From NCBI GenBank assembly GCA_945883235.1, contig CAMCXF010000029.1, positions 1 through 42,936 on the forward strand: 42,936 nucleotides of DNA. The letters run 5' to 3'. The position numbers and the translations under genes are program-made. The notes below the pieces were generated by a model. That model searched no databases. It was not told the origin of the DNA and saw only the letters and a program-made list of their open reading frames with translations. Positions 1 to 7,286 of the stretch are shown here, piece after piece. Source of the DNA: Phenylobacterium deserti. Its GTDB lineage: Bacteria; Pseudomonadota; Alphaproteobacteria; Caulobacterales; Caulobacteraceae. Positions within the stretch are counted from its first letter, which is position 1, and the number at the start of each line of letters is the position of its first letter.

Positions 1-780
1 AACCGCACCCTGGCCGCCCGCCCGGGCTCCATCGTGCCGTTCATCGCCGAGACCGGCGGCCTCAACGCCATGTTCGTGGACACCACAGCGCTGCGCGAAC
101 AGGTGGTCGACGACGTGCTGGTGTCGGCCTTCGGGTCGGCGGGCCAGCGGTGCTCGGCGCTGCGACTGCTGTTGCTGCCCCACGAGACCGCCGACCTGCT
201 GATCGAAGGCCTACGGGGCGCCATGCGTACCTTGACGGTAGGCGATCCGGCCGATCCCTGTACGGATATCGGCCCGGTCATCGATGACGACGCGCGCCGG
301 ATGCTGGGTGTCCATGTTGATCGCCTCGCCCGGGAGGCCGTCATTCTCGAACGGCTGGACGCGCCGACCGGTGGGCACTTCTTCGCCCCGACCCTGGCCG
401 AAATCCCGGATGCCGGGTTCCTGCCAAAAGAGGCCTTCGGGCCGATCCTGCATGTGGTTCGCTACGATCCGACGAAGCTGGCCGACGCCGCCCGGCCGCT
501 GGTCGATGCCCGCTATGGGCTCACCCTGGGTGTCCACAGCCGCATCGAGGCCTTCGCCCGCGAGGTCCAGCGGACCGTGCCGGCCGGCAATGCCTATGTG
601 AACCGCTCGATGATCGGCGCTGTAGTCGGCGTCCAGCCATTCGGGGGCGAAGGCCTGTCCGGCACGGGCCCAAAGGCCGGCGGACCCCACGCCCTCCTGC
701 GCTATGCCGTGGAACGCGTGGTCAGCGTCAACATCACCGCTCAGGGCGGCGACCCGGCGCTGCTCAATCTGGACGCGTGA
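1..780 (+). CDS. putA: Bifunctional proline dehydrogenase / glutamate-semialdehyde dehydrogenase PutA, 3' part
   Basis: Reading frame 1 is open from the first base to the TGA at 778-780, so only the C-terminal ~259 residues are in the window. They match the aldehyde dehydrogenase half of PutA, which oxidises glutamate-gamma-semialdehyde to glutamate with NAD in proline catabolism. Visible marks are the catalytic-glutamate motif AETGGLNAM near residue 21, the catalytic-cysteine motif GSAGQRCSALR about 34 residues later, and the C-terminal PFGGEGLSGTGPKAGGP segment typical of this family. The proline dehydrogenase half would lie upstream of the window. A monofunctional RocA-type dehydrogenase is possible, but the SAGQRCSALR form favours PutA. 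No clear terminator follows. Confidence 0.9.
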   Translation, partial: NRTLAARPGSIVPFIAETGGLNAMFVDTTALREQVVDDVLVSAFGSAGQRCSALRLLLLPHETADLLIEGLRGAMRTLTVGDPADPCTDIGPVIDDDARRMLGVHVDRLAREAVILERLDAPTGGHFFAPTLAEIPDAGFLPKEAFGPILHVVRYDPTKLADAARPLVDARYGLTLGVHSRIEAFAREVQRTVPAGNAYVNRSMIGAVVGVQPFGGEGLSGTGPKAGGPHALLRYAVERVVSVNITAQGGDPALLNLDA

Positions 781-846
781 GTCGATCACACTGTCGTGAG
801 CGACGCCGCTGCCATACTCTTCTTTCCGAGAGCGGCCCCTCGCGTG

Positions 847-861
847 TTAACCTCTCGTTAA
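847..861. promoter_or_regulatory. CtrA-like full site TTAA-N7-TTAA
   Basis: TTAA at 847-850 and TTAA at 858-861 are separated by exactly 7 bases, the layout of the Caulobacter CtrA box. The two halves are also arms of the palindrome GTTAAC-N5-GTTAAC. The site lies about 145 bp upstream of nrdA. That the cell-cycle regulator CtrA binds here is inferred from motif spacing and from the inferred lineage. Confidence 0.45.
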
Positions 862-898
862 CGAAAAAACCTGGGGGCGGACCAGCCGCCTCATTGAC

Positions 899-903
899 GA
901 GTC
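899..903. promoter_or_regulatory. GANTC (CcrM) methylation site upstream of nrdA
   Basis: GAGTC fits the GANTC target of the cell-cycle methyltransferase CcrM. It sits between the CtrA-like box and the NrdR-like boxes. In Caulobacterales the methylation state of promoter GANTC sites can feed GcrA-dependent transcription. A single 5-bp site is weak evidence and gains weight only from its neighbours. Confidence 0.35.
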
Positions 904-916
904 ATTAGGACACGTG

Positions 917-964
917 GCCCCATATGTGGGTTGTTCGGGTAGGTACCCACACAACATGTAGGGG
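917..964. promoter_or_regulatory. Tandem NrdR boxes upstream of nrdA
   Basis: Two 16-bp boxes at 917-932 (GCCCCATATGTGGGTT) and 949-964 (ACACAACATGTAGGGG) share the core C-N-A-N-AT-N-T-N-G of the NrdR consensus acaCwAtATaTwGtgt. Their starts are 32 bp apart, about three helical turns, which is the usual spacing for paired NrdR boxes. NrdR is the ATP/dATP-sensing repressor of ribonucleotide reductase genes. The second box ends about 40 bp before the nrdA start, so binding could block the promoter. Confidence 0.7.
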
Positions 965-1003
965 CTGGAGACGGGCTGGGAGAGCCTTGGTTTCCAAAAG
1001 GGC

Positions 1004-2875
1004 ATGGGTTCGAAAGACATGAGTGAAGCGGCGCAAGTTGGGATTGCGGAGACTTCTGAACGGGTTACGGCACGGCCGGAACGCCCGCAGCTGCAGCTGG
1101 TCCGCAAGGTCGAGGTCGACCGGTCGCGCGACGCCCTGCTGACCGATTTCGGCAAGACCACGCTGGAAGACCGCTATCTGCTGCCGGGCGAGTCCTATCA
1201 GGACATGTTCGCCCGCGTCGCCACGGCCTATGCCGACGACGCCGACCACGCCCAGCGGATCTATGACTATATCTCCCAGCTCTGGTTCATGCCCTCGACG
1301 CCGGTGCTGTCGAACGGCGGCGCGGATCGCGGACTGCCGATTTCCTGCTTCCTGAACGCCGTGCCGGACAGCCTGGAAGGCATCCAGAGCGTCTGGAACG
1401 AGAACGTGGCCCTTGCCTCCAACGGCGGCGGCATCGGCACCTACTGGGGCGGCGTCCGTTCCATCGGCGAGAAGGTCAAGGGCGCCGGCCAGACCAGCGG
1501 CATCATCCCCTTCATCCGGGTGATGGACTCACTGACCCTGGCTATCAGCCAGGGCTCCCTGCGGCGCGGTTCTGCGGCCGTCTACCTCGACGTCCACCAC
1601 CCGGAGATCGAGGAGTTCCTCGAAATCCGCAAACCCTCGGGCGACTTCAACCGCAAGTCCCTGAACCTGCACCACGGCATTTCCATCAGCGACGCCTTCA
1701 TGGAGGCAGTACGTGACGGTGAGATGTTCGGCCTGCGGTCCCCCAAGAACGACGAGGTGGTCCGCGAGGTCGACGCCCGCTCGCTCTGGCAGAAGATCCT
1801 CGAAGTCCGCCTGCAGACCGGCGAACCCTATCTGATCTTCTCCGACACCGTGAACCGCTCGATGCCGCAGCATCAGCAGGACCTGGGCCTCAGCGTTCGC
1901 CAGTCCAACCTGTGCTCCGAGATCATGCTGCACACCGGCAAGGACCACCTGGGTGCCGAGCGCACCGCCGTCTGCTGCCTGTCATCCGTCAACGCCGAGA
2001 CCTTCCTGGAGTGGCGCGACCACCCCACCTTCATCGAGGACGTCATGCGCTTCCTCGACAATGTGCTGGAAGACTTCATCGTCCGCGCGCCGCCCGAGAT
2101 GAAGAACGCCATCTATGCCGCCAAGCGCGAGCGTTCGGTGGGCCTGGGCCTCATGGGCTTCCACTCGTTCCTGCAGAGCCAGAACGTGCCGTTCGAAAGC
2201 GCCATGGCCAAGTCCTGGAACATGCGCCTGTTCAAGACCCTGCGCCGCCAGTGCGACGCCGCCTCCCGCACCCTGGCCGCCGAGCGTGGTGCCTGCCCCG
2301 ACGCCGCCGAGCGCGGGGTCATGGAGCGGTTCAGCCACAAGCTGGCCATCGCGCCCACCGCCTCGATCTCGATCATCTGCGGCGGCACCAGCGCCGGCAT
2401 CGAGCCGATCCCGGCCAATATCTACAGCCACAAGACCCTGTCGGGCACCTTCGCCGTCAAGAACCCCTTCCTGGAAAAGCTGCTGGACGCTGCCGACCAG
2501 AACACGGCCGGCGTCTGGGACTCCATCCTGCAGAACGAGGGCTCGGTCCAGCACCTGGACTTCCTCAGCCAGGACGACAAGGACGTCTACAAGACGGCTT
2601 TCGAGATCGACCAGCGCTGGGTCGTCGAACTGTCGGCCGACCGCACCCCGGACATCTGTCAGTCCCAGTCGGTCAACCTGTTCCTGGCCGGCGACGTCGA
2701 CAAATGGGATCTGCACATGCTGCACTGGCTGGCGTGGGAGCGGGGCTGCAAGAGCCTCTACTACCTGCGCTCCAAGTCGGTGCAGCGCGCCAGCCACGCC
2801 GGCGGCGAGGCCCTGGCGGCCCACGTCTATGCCGAGGGCAAGACCGACTACGAGGAATGCCTGGCCTGTCAGTAG
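1004..2875 (+). CDS. nrdA: Ribonucleoside-diphosphate reductase class Ia, alpha subunit
   Basis: Large subunit of the aerobic reductase that makes deoxyribonucleotides for DNA synthesis; it works with the NrdB radical subunit encoded next to it. Visible features are the first active-site cysteine in LPISCFLNA (about residue 115), the catalytic N-x-C-x-E motif in QSNLCSEIML (about residue 304), the partner cysteine in TAVCCLSS, the radical-transfer tyrosine pair in SLYYLRSKS, and the C-terminal redox motif ECLACQ. The 623-residue length suits the shorter alphaproteobacterial form with little or no N-terminal ATP cone. ATG 1004 is used here; ATG 1019 is equally possible. nrdB starts 135 nt downstream. 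Control by NrdR, and perhaps CtrA and CcrM, is inferred from the upstream sites. Confidence 0.97.
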   Translation: MGSKDMSEAAQVGIAETSERVTARPERPQLQLVRKVEVDRSRDALLTDFGKTTLEDRYLLPGESYQDMFARVATAYADDADHAQRIYDYISQLWFMPSTPVLSNGGADRGLPISCFLNAVPDSLEGIQSVWNENVALASNGGGIGTYWGGVRSIGEKVKGAGQTSGIIPFIRVMDSLTLAISQGSLRRGSAAVYLDVHHPEIEEFLEIRKPSGDFNRKSLNLHHGISISDAFMEAVRDGEMFGLRSPKNDEVVREVDARSLWQKILEVRLQTGEPYLIFSDTVNRSMPQHQQDLGLSVRQSNLCSEIMLHTGKDHLGAERTAVCCLSSVNAETFLEWRDHPTFIEDVMRFLDNVLEDFIVRAPPEMKNAIYAAKRERSVGLGLMGFHSFLQSQNVPFESAMAKSWNMRLFKTLRRQCDAASRTLAAERGACPDAAERGVMERFSHKLAIAPTASISIICGGTSAGIEPIPANIYSHKTLSGTFAVKNPFLEKLLDAADQNTAGVWDSILQNEGSVQHLDFLSQDDKDVYKTAFEIDQRWVVELSADRTPDICQSQSVNLFLAGDVDKWDLHMLHWLAWERGCKSLYYLRSKSVQRASHAGGEALAAHVYAEGKTDYEECLACQ

Positions 2876-2895
2876 GCCGACGCTGGCCGGTTCAT

Positions 2896-2929
2896 CCACA
2901 GGCGGCTCACAAGATGTTGCGGCCTGTGG
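2896..2929. repeat. Inverted repeat in the nrdA-nrdB gap
   Basis: CCACAGGC (2896-2903) and GCCTGTGG (2922-2929) form a perfect 8-bp inverted repeat with an 18-nt spacer. There is no U-tract, so it is not a standard terminator. It may be an RNA hairpin shaping the nrdA/nrdB ratio or an operator. TCATCCACA at 2892-2900 differs from the DnaA box TTATCCACA at one base. Confidence 0.4.
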
Positions 2930-3010
2930 CTAACTGACCTCTAGATGTAGACAGTGATTGGCGCCTATCGTGGTTGCCATATCAAACCGCCGCGCTCGGG
3001 ATTCGCCAAA

Positions 3011-4060
3011 GTGTCCACCACGTCCAACATTCGCACGCTCCCGGGCCTGATGACGCCCTCGTTCGCCTACAAGCCGTTCCGCTATCCGTGGGCCTATGAG
3101 TTCTGGAAGAAGCAGCAGCAGGTCCACTGGATGCCGGAGGAGGTGCCGCTGGGCGAGGACCTCAAGGACTGGGCCACCAAGCTCAACGACCGGGAACGCA
3201 ACCTGCTCACCCAGATCTTCCGCTTCTTCACCCAGTCCGACGTCGAGGTGAACGACAACTACATGGAACGCTACAGCCGCGTCTTCAAACCCACCGAGGT
3301 GAAGATGATGCTGGCCTCGTTCTCCAACATGGAGACGATCCACATCGCGGCCTATGCACTGCTGCTGGAAACCATCGGCATGCCGGACGCCGAGTTCACG
3401 GCCTTCCTCGACTTCCAGGCCATGCGCGACAAGCACGATTACATGCAGCAGTTCGGGGTCGACACACATGCCGACATCGCCCGCACCCTGGCCATGTTCG
3501 GCGGCTTCACCGAGGGCCTGCAGCTGTTCGCCAGCTTCGCCATGCTGATGAACTTCCCGCGCCACAACAAGATGAAGGGCATGGGCCAGATCGTCTCGTG
3601 GTCGGTCCGCGACGAGAGCCTGCACTGCGAGGGGATCGTCAAGCTTTACCACGCCTTCAACGCGGAGACCGGCGCGGTGACCAAGAGCGTGGCCGACGAC
3701 ATCGTTGACTGCTGCAAGACGGTGGTGAACCTGGAAGACAAGTTCATCGACCTAGCCTTCGAGGCCGGCGAGATCCAGGGCATGACCCCCGACGACATCA
3801 AGAAATACATCCGCTTCATCGCCGACTGGCGCCTGCGGCAACTGGACCTGCCGGAAGTCTACGGCGCCAGGGAAAACCCGCTGCCGTGGTTGCAGTCCAT
3901 GCTGAGCGGCGTGGAGCACGCCAACTTCTTCGAGGCGCGGAGTACGGAGTATTCCAAGGCCGCGACGCGGGGGCAGTGGCACGGAGACGCGGGCGTGTGG
4001 GCGTCGTTTGACGCGGCGCGCGCGCGGCGGGTTGGTGGTGAGGTTGTGGCGGGGGAGTAG
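3011..4060 (+). CDS. nrdB: Ribonucleoside-diphosphate reductase class Ia, beta subunit
   Basis: Small subunit that holds the diiron-tyrosyl radical used by NrdA. Diiron-ligand patterns are visible in the helices SDVEVNDNYMERY, NMETIHIAAY (E-x-x-H, followed by the likely radical tyrosine) and DESLHCEG (E-x-x-H). The frame is open from a GTG at 2954, but that stretch has a poor ribosome site and unlikely composition. GTG 3011 is chosen: it gives the N terminus STTSNIRTLPGL and 349 residues, the normal size for NrdB, with a weak GGGA upstream. It should be cotranscribed with nrdA. Confidence 0.93.
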   Translation: MSTTSNIRTLPGLMTPSFAYKPFRYPWAYEFWKKQQQVHWMPEEVPLGEDLKDWATKLNDRERNLLTQIFRFFTQSDVEVNDNYMERYSRVFKPTEVKMMLASFSNMETIHIAAYALLLETIGMPDAEFTAFLDFQAMRDKHDYMQQFGVDTHADIARTLAMFGGFTEGLQLFASFAMLMNFPRHNKMKGMGQIVSWSVRDESLHCEGIVKLYHAFNAETGAVTKSVADDIVDCCKTVVNLEDKFIDLAFEAGEIQGMTPDDIKKYIRFIADWRLRQLDLPEVYGARENPLPWLQSMLSGVEHANFFEARSTEYSKAATRGQWHGDAGVWASFDAARARRVGGEVVAGE

Positions 4061-4121
4061 GGGGAGTGAAAGTAGGGACACGCACGCATTCCGGACGCGC
4101 CGCGCCTGTGGCCTGCCCGGT

Positions 4122-4147
4122 CGCTCTCAGTCCAAAGTCGAGAGCGC
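4122..4147 (+). terminator. Possible hairpin terminator after nrdB
   Basis: CGCTCTC (4122-4128) pairs with GAGAGCG (4141-4147) around a 12-nt loop, 61 nt after the nrdB stop. No U-tract follows, so any termination may be weak or Rho-dependent. Confidence 0.3.
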
Positions 4148-4191
4148 ATCGTCAGATGCCTCCCCACCCTAAATCTCACGGATGATGCGAG

Positions 4192-4284
4192 CCTGACGTC
4201 CAGGCCAAGTCAAGGTCGGCGCGCAGCGCCGCCGCGGGGCGGTCGCCCGGAGGGCGAACCTTGAGTTGGCCTGGGCGTCAGGCA
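4192..4284. repeat. Long imperfect inverted repeat (26-nt arms)
   Basis: The left arm 4192-4217 begins GCCTGACGTCCAGGCCAAG. The right arm 4259-4284 is its near-perfect reverse complement, ending GGCGTCAGGC, with about two mismatches. The 41-nt centre is very GC-rich and contains a smaller CGCCC/GGGCG hairpin near 4246-4257. The shape suggests a palindromic mobile unit or a structured RNA 3' end. Together with the REP-like copies at 4355 and 4460 it fills much of the 551-bp gap between nrdB and the TPR gene, in which no gene is visible. Confidence 0.6.
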
Positions 4285-4354
4285 AACTGGCTGCCATGAG
4301 ATCCATGGCCGGGACTGCGCCGACGCGCGCTCTCCCAAGCGAACCCCCCAACAG

Positions 4355-4393
4355 TGTCATCCCGGTTTCGCGGCACGCGAAGACCGGGACCCA
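4355..4393 (+). repeat. REP-like palindromic element, copy 1
   Basis: A 39-bp unit runs from TGTCATCCCGG to GACCGGGACCCA. Its inner TTCGC...GCGAA arms and outer CCCGGT...ACCGGG arms form a hairpin. The same unit appears inverted at 4460-4500 and again, diverged, at 16774-16812. All three lie outside coding sequence, as expected for REP-type dispersed palindromes. Confidence 0.7.
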
Positions 4394-4459
4394 TATGCGC
4401 CAGATCATGCCGAGGTTGGCGGGGCGGACGGGTTGGCCTTTCTGGCGGTGCGGAGTCTA

Positions 4460-4500
4460 TGGGTCCCGGTCTTTCACCTGCGGTGAAAACCGGGATGACA
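4460..4500 (-). repeat. REP-like palindromic element, copy 2 (inverted)
   Basis: TGGGTCCCGG...CCGGGATGACA is the reverse complement of copy 1 in both flanks, with inner arms TTTCACC and GGTGAAA. Copies 1 and 2 face each other about 65 bp apart, so the pair could fold as one larger structure or represent one composite REP unit. Confidence 0.7.
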
Positions 4501-4611
4501 GCTGTGGGGCTGGGGTCCGCAGAATGATGCGAGCGGGCATGGTGCTGATGATATGTTCCCCCATGTCAACACCCCCTTGCCACCACCGCCCCCACCCGCT
4601 CCACTGCCCAC

Positions 4612-5457
4612 ATGACCGACGACACCCTGCGCGAACGTTCCCGCCGCACCCTGGACAGCGCCCAAGCCAACTATGAGGCCGATCCCTCGCTGGCCAATAC
4701 GGTCTGGTACGGGCGGGTGCTGGGGTTCCGGTTCCGGATCGATGAGGCGATCGCGGTCTTTACCGAGGGGCTGGCGCGGTTCCCGGAGTCCTTTGAGCTG
4801 CTGCGCCAGCGCGGGCACCGCTATCTGTCGACGCGGCGGTTCGCCGAGGGGCAGGCCGATCTGGCGCGCGCGGCGGTGCTGATCGAGGGCATGGCGGCCT
4901 GGATCGAGCCGGACGGCAAGGGCAATGAGCTGCCCGTGCCCGCCACCAGCATCCAGTTCAACACCTGGTATCATCTGGCGCTGGCGCACTATCTGTTGCG
5001 CGAGTGGGACGCGGCGGAGGCAGCCTACCGGCGCTGTCTGGAGTGGGTGGCACCCACGGATTTTGACGGGCTGACGGCCTGCAGCGACTGGCTCTACATG
5101 ACGCTCCGGCGCAAGGGCGACGCGGCGGGGGCGGCCCAGGTGCTGGCGGCGGTCCCCGAGGGTCTGGCCGACACGGCGTTTGTCGAGGGGCCGTCGTATT
5201 ATCGCCGGCTGCGGATGTATCGCGGCGAGCTTGCGCCCGACGACCTGTTGAACCCGGACAAGGGCAGCCAGGTGATCCACGACGTGGAGACCATCTACGC
5301 GACGCAAGGGTACGGCGTCGGCAACTGGTATCTCTACAATGGCGAGCTGGGCCGAGCGTACGACGTGTTCACGCAGATCACCCAGGGCCGCAGCCGCTTT
5401 GCGTTCGGCTACATCGCCGCCGAACTGGAGCTGCGCGAGCGGGTCGGCGAGGCCTGA
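4612..5457 (+). CDS. Tetratricopeptide repeat protein
   Basis: The 281-residue protein has no signal peptide or membrane segment. Helical TPR-like pairs can be read from about residue 30 (NTVWYGRVLGFRFRIDEAI, then FTEGLARFPESFELL), again around 120-150 (WYHLALAHYLLREWDAAEAA), and near 240-275. It is probably a cytoplasmic scaffold or interaction protein; the partner is unknown. The start ATG lies in an unusually C-rich stretch with no visible Shine-Dalgarno sequence, so translation may be leaderless or start elsewhere. It stands alone between the repeat-rich gap and an orphan gene. The TPR call is good; no specific role is claimed. Confidence 0.8.
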   Translation: MTDDTLRERSRRTLDSAQANYEADPSLANTVWYGRVLGFRFRIDEAIAVFTEGLARFPESFELLRQRGHRYLSTRRFAEGQADLARAAVLIEGMAAWIEPDGKGNELPVPATSIQFNTWYHLALAHYLLREWDAAEAAYRRCLEWVAPTDFDGLTACSDWLYMTLRRKGDAAGAAQVLAAVPEGLADTAFVEGPSYYRRLRMYRGELAPDDLLNPDKGSQVIHDVETIYATQGYGVGNWYLYNGELGRAYDVFTQITQGRSRFAFGYIAAELELRERVGEA

Positions 5458-5555
5458 GGGCACGCCGCATCACGGTGTTCGGCAATTAACCACGCCGCTT
5501 CCCGCGATGTTTACCGCCCCGGGGGCTTTCTGCGCCGCATCGGTCCTGGACCTCT

Positions 5556-6005
5556 ATGCGAGACGCACCCATGTTTTCAACGATCGAAATTGCCATCAGC
5601 CTTGACGACGAGCTGGCCGCGCTGCTGGCGGACTATGCCGCTTTTACCGGTGAAGACAGCGGTTTGACGGTCGAGGTTCCCCTGGTGGATATGACGGACC
5701 CGGCCGTGGTGGTCGACGCCGCGACGACCACCGACCCGGTTGATCCGTCGGTCGTGGTTGACCCCATGGCGTCGGGCGACACGGTGGTGTTTACCGGCGA
5801 AACCGCCCCGGTGGACCCTGACGCCGACCCGGCCACGGACCCTGCCGTCATCGCCACCGATGAACCCGCACCGACGGATGTCGCCGTCGACCTGCCCAGC
5901 CTTGACGGATTGTTCCAGATGGATAGCGACGGCTTTGACCTGGATCTGACGGTCTTGGAGGTCGGTCGCGCGCTTGGCCAGTTCGGCTTTACCGACCTGC
6001 CGTAG
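5556..6005 (+). CDS. Acidic lysine-free hypothetical protein
   Basis: A 149-residue product that I do not recognise. It contains no lysine and only two arginines, while aspartate, valine, proline, threonine and alanine dominate. Residues 45-110 hold loose repeats built on TDP, VDP and VVVD units. A short hydrophobic N-terminal stretch (IEIAISLDDELAALL) is not a convincing signal peptide. ATG 5571, 15 nt downstream, is an equal start candidate. The 3' end overlaps the convergent lipoprotein gene by 17 nt. Third-position GC looks coding-like, and the complementary frame is arginine-rich and less natural. The composition suggests an extended, possibly surface or calcium-binding protein, but that is a guess. 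Confidence 0.55.
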   Translation: MRDAPMFSTIEIAISLDDELAALLADYAAFTGEDSGLTVEVPLVDMTDPAVVVDAATTTDPVDPSVVVDPMASGDTVVFTGETAPVDPDADPATDPAVIATDEPAPTDVAVDLPSLDGLFQMDSDGFDLDLTVLEVGRALGQFGFTDLP

Positions 6006-6456
6006 CGCCGTCTTCGGTCGGCATCTCCGCCGTCTTTACGGCGCATCCCCGCAGGGTCGGTGCGCTGCCGAGGGTGACTTCGGCGTTCATCGGGTATGTG
6101 CGGTCGCTCATCCCGTCCGAGCAGGGGCTGACATATAGCGTCACCGCCAGGCGCTGCCCGTCGCCGCTGGCCGCCGTCCAGGTGGCCTGGCCGGGCCGGA
6201 TCGCGGCCCCCGGGGCTTGCGCGACCAGATCAGGCTCACCGGGGCGCGACAGCTTCAGCCGGGTGCCGTCCAGCGTCAGGGACCAGAAGGGCTCGGTGCC
6301 GATCGCCGTCATTGGCTGGCTGAAGTCAGAGGTCGACGGCGCGGCGGCCGGCGGGGGGGCAGGTGCATCCGCAGGCACCGGTGCCGGCGCGCCCGAAGGG
6401 TCCTGCGGCTGACACGCCGCCAGGATCAACAGGCTGAGCGGCCACAGCCGTCTCAT
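5989..6456 (-). CDS. Lipoprotein, COG3650-like
   Basis: The 155-residue product begins with a lipoprotein signal: MRRLWPLSLLILAAC ends in the lipobox LAAC, so the mature protein would be acylated on Cys15. A proline/alanine linker (about residues 20-40) precedes a compact domain carrying GTEPFWSLTLDG, YVSPCSDGMSDRTYP and LRGCAVK, which resembles the COG3650 family of small membrane-anchored proteins with unknown function. The two later cysteines may form a disulfide. Its ATG overlaps the stop of the upstream dienelactone hydrolase gene as ATGA, so the two are likely cotranslated. Confidence 0.75.
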   Translation of the reverse strand: MRRLWPLSLLILAACQPQDPSGAPAPVPADAPAPPPAAAPSTSDFSQPMTAIGTEPFWSLTLDGTRLKLSRPGEPDLVAQAPGAAIRPGQATWTAASGDGQRLAVTLYVSPCSDGMSDRTYPMNAEVTLGSAPTLRGCAVKTAEMPTEDGATAGR

Positions 6457-7244
6457 GCGCCAGTTCGCTCCCGGAAGAACTGGATGACGCGCTGTTCCGC
6501 CGCCTTGGTCGGCCCGGTCTCTTTCAGGTGCAGGGTCAGCACGGAGTGCGGCGGGATGAATGCGGGTTTGGCGTCCTCGTCCTTCAGTTCGATGGCCTCG
6601 AAGCGGTCGCCGAACGCGTGCCGATAGGTGTCGAAGCGGGCGTCGGGCACCAGCTCATCGCTCTTGAACCTCAGGCCGATGACGTTCAGGTCCTCGTCCT
6701 CGAGGCGGCCTTTGACGCAGGCGATCTCGGCCGGTGACATCCCGATCTCGGCGGACGGCTTTGGTTTGTTGCGCCCCAGCGGCAGCGAGGGCTGCGACAG
6801 CACCGGGGCCACCACTGACGGGTCCGTCATCATCGCCAGCGCAAAGCCACCGGTGAAGCACATGCCGACGGCCCCCACGCCCTTGCCGCCGCATTCCGCA
6901 TGCGCATGCCGCGCCAGCGCCTTCAGCCAGTCCACCACCGGGCTGGACCGGTCACCGCGCCAGATATTGAACTCCCGCCGGACGCAGATCACCCCCAGCG
7001 CCGTGGTCAGGGCATAGCCGCGGCTGGCCGGCTTGCCCGGCGTGCCGAACATGCTGGGGCAGAACACGGTCATCCCGGCCGCCGCCACGCGATCCGCGAA
7101 TTGCACAACTCCAGGATGTAATCCCGGCATTTCGTGCATAACGATTACGGCGGGACCGCTGCCCTTTTGATATACAGGAAATGTATAGCCTGCTTGTGAC
7201 AAACTGAACTTTGTATAACCAGCCAGCGCCGCCTCGTAGCCCAT
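6453..7244 (-). CDS. Dienelactone hydrolase family protein
   Basis: A 263-residue cytoplasmic alpha/beta hydrolase. The nucleophile motif GMCFTGG carries Cys rather than Ser, as in dienelactone hydrolases. The other triad members can be placed in SDELVPDARFD (Asp) and PPHSVLT (His). The oxyanion-side motif VIVMHEMPGLHPG lies near residue 35. Family members hydrolyse dienelactones or other small esters; the substrate here cannot be read. It leads a two-gene unit with the COG3650 lipoprotein through a 4-nt overlap. It starts 42 nt after the stop of the lipoprotein gene at 7287-7784. Confidence 0.85.
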   Translation of the reverse strand: MGYEAALAGYTKFSLSQAGYTFPVYQKGSGPAVIVMHEMPGLHPGVVQFADRVAAAGMTVFCPSMFGTPGKPASRGYALTTALGVICVRREFNIWRGDRSSPVVDWLKALARHAHAECGGKGVGAVGMCFTGGFALAMMTDPSVVAPVLSQPSLPLGRNKPKPSAEIGMSPAEIACVKGRLEDEDLNVIGLRFKSDELVPDARFDTYRHAFGDRFEAIELKDEDAKPAFIPPHSVLTLHLKETGPTKAAEQRVIQFFRERTGA

Positions 7245-7286
7245 GTCTGCTCCCCGGTTCCGGAGCCGACCTTAGGCTGATCGACC

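Noticed and set aside
781..1003. Terminator for putA
   Set aside because: Only 4-bp hairpins such as GTCG-TGAG-CGAC are visible; none is stable or followed by a U-tract.
2892..2900. DnaA box TCATCCACA upstream of nrdB
   Set aside because: One mismatch to TTATCCACA and only one copy; it is kept as a side remark on the inverted repeat, not as a binding site.
4169..4408. A 79-codon minus-strand frame over the repeats after nrdB
   Set aside because: It is only the translation of the REP-like element and the inverted repeat; no ribosome site or protein features.
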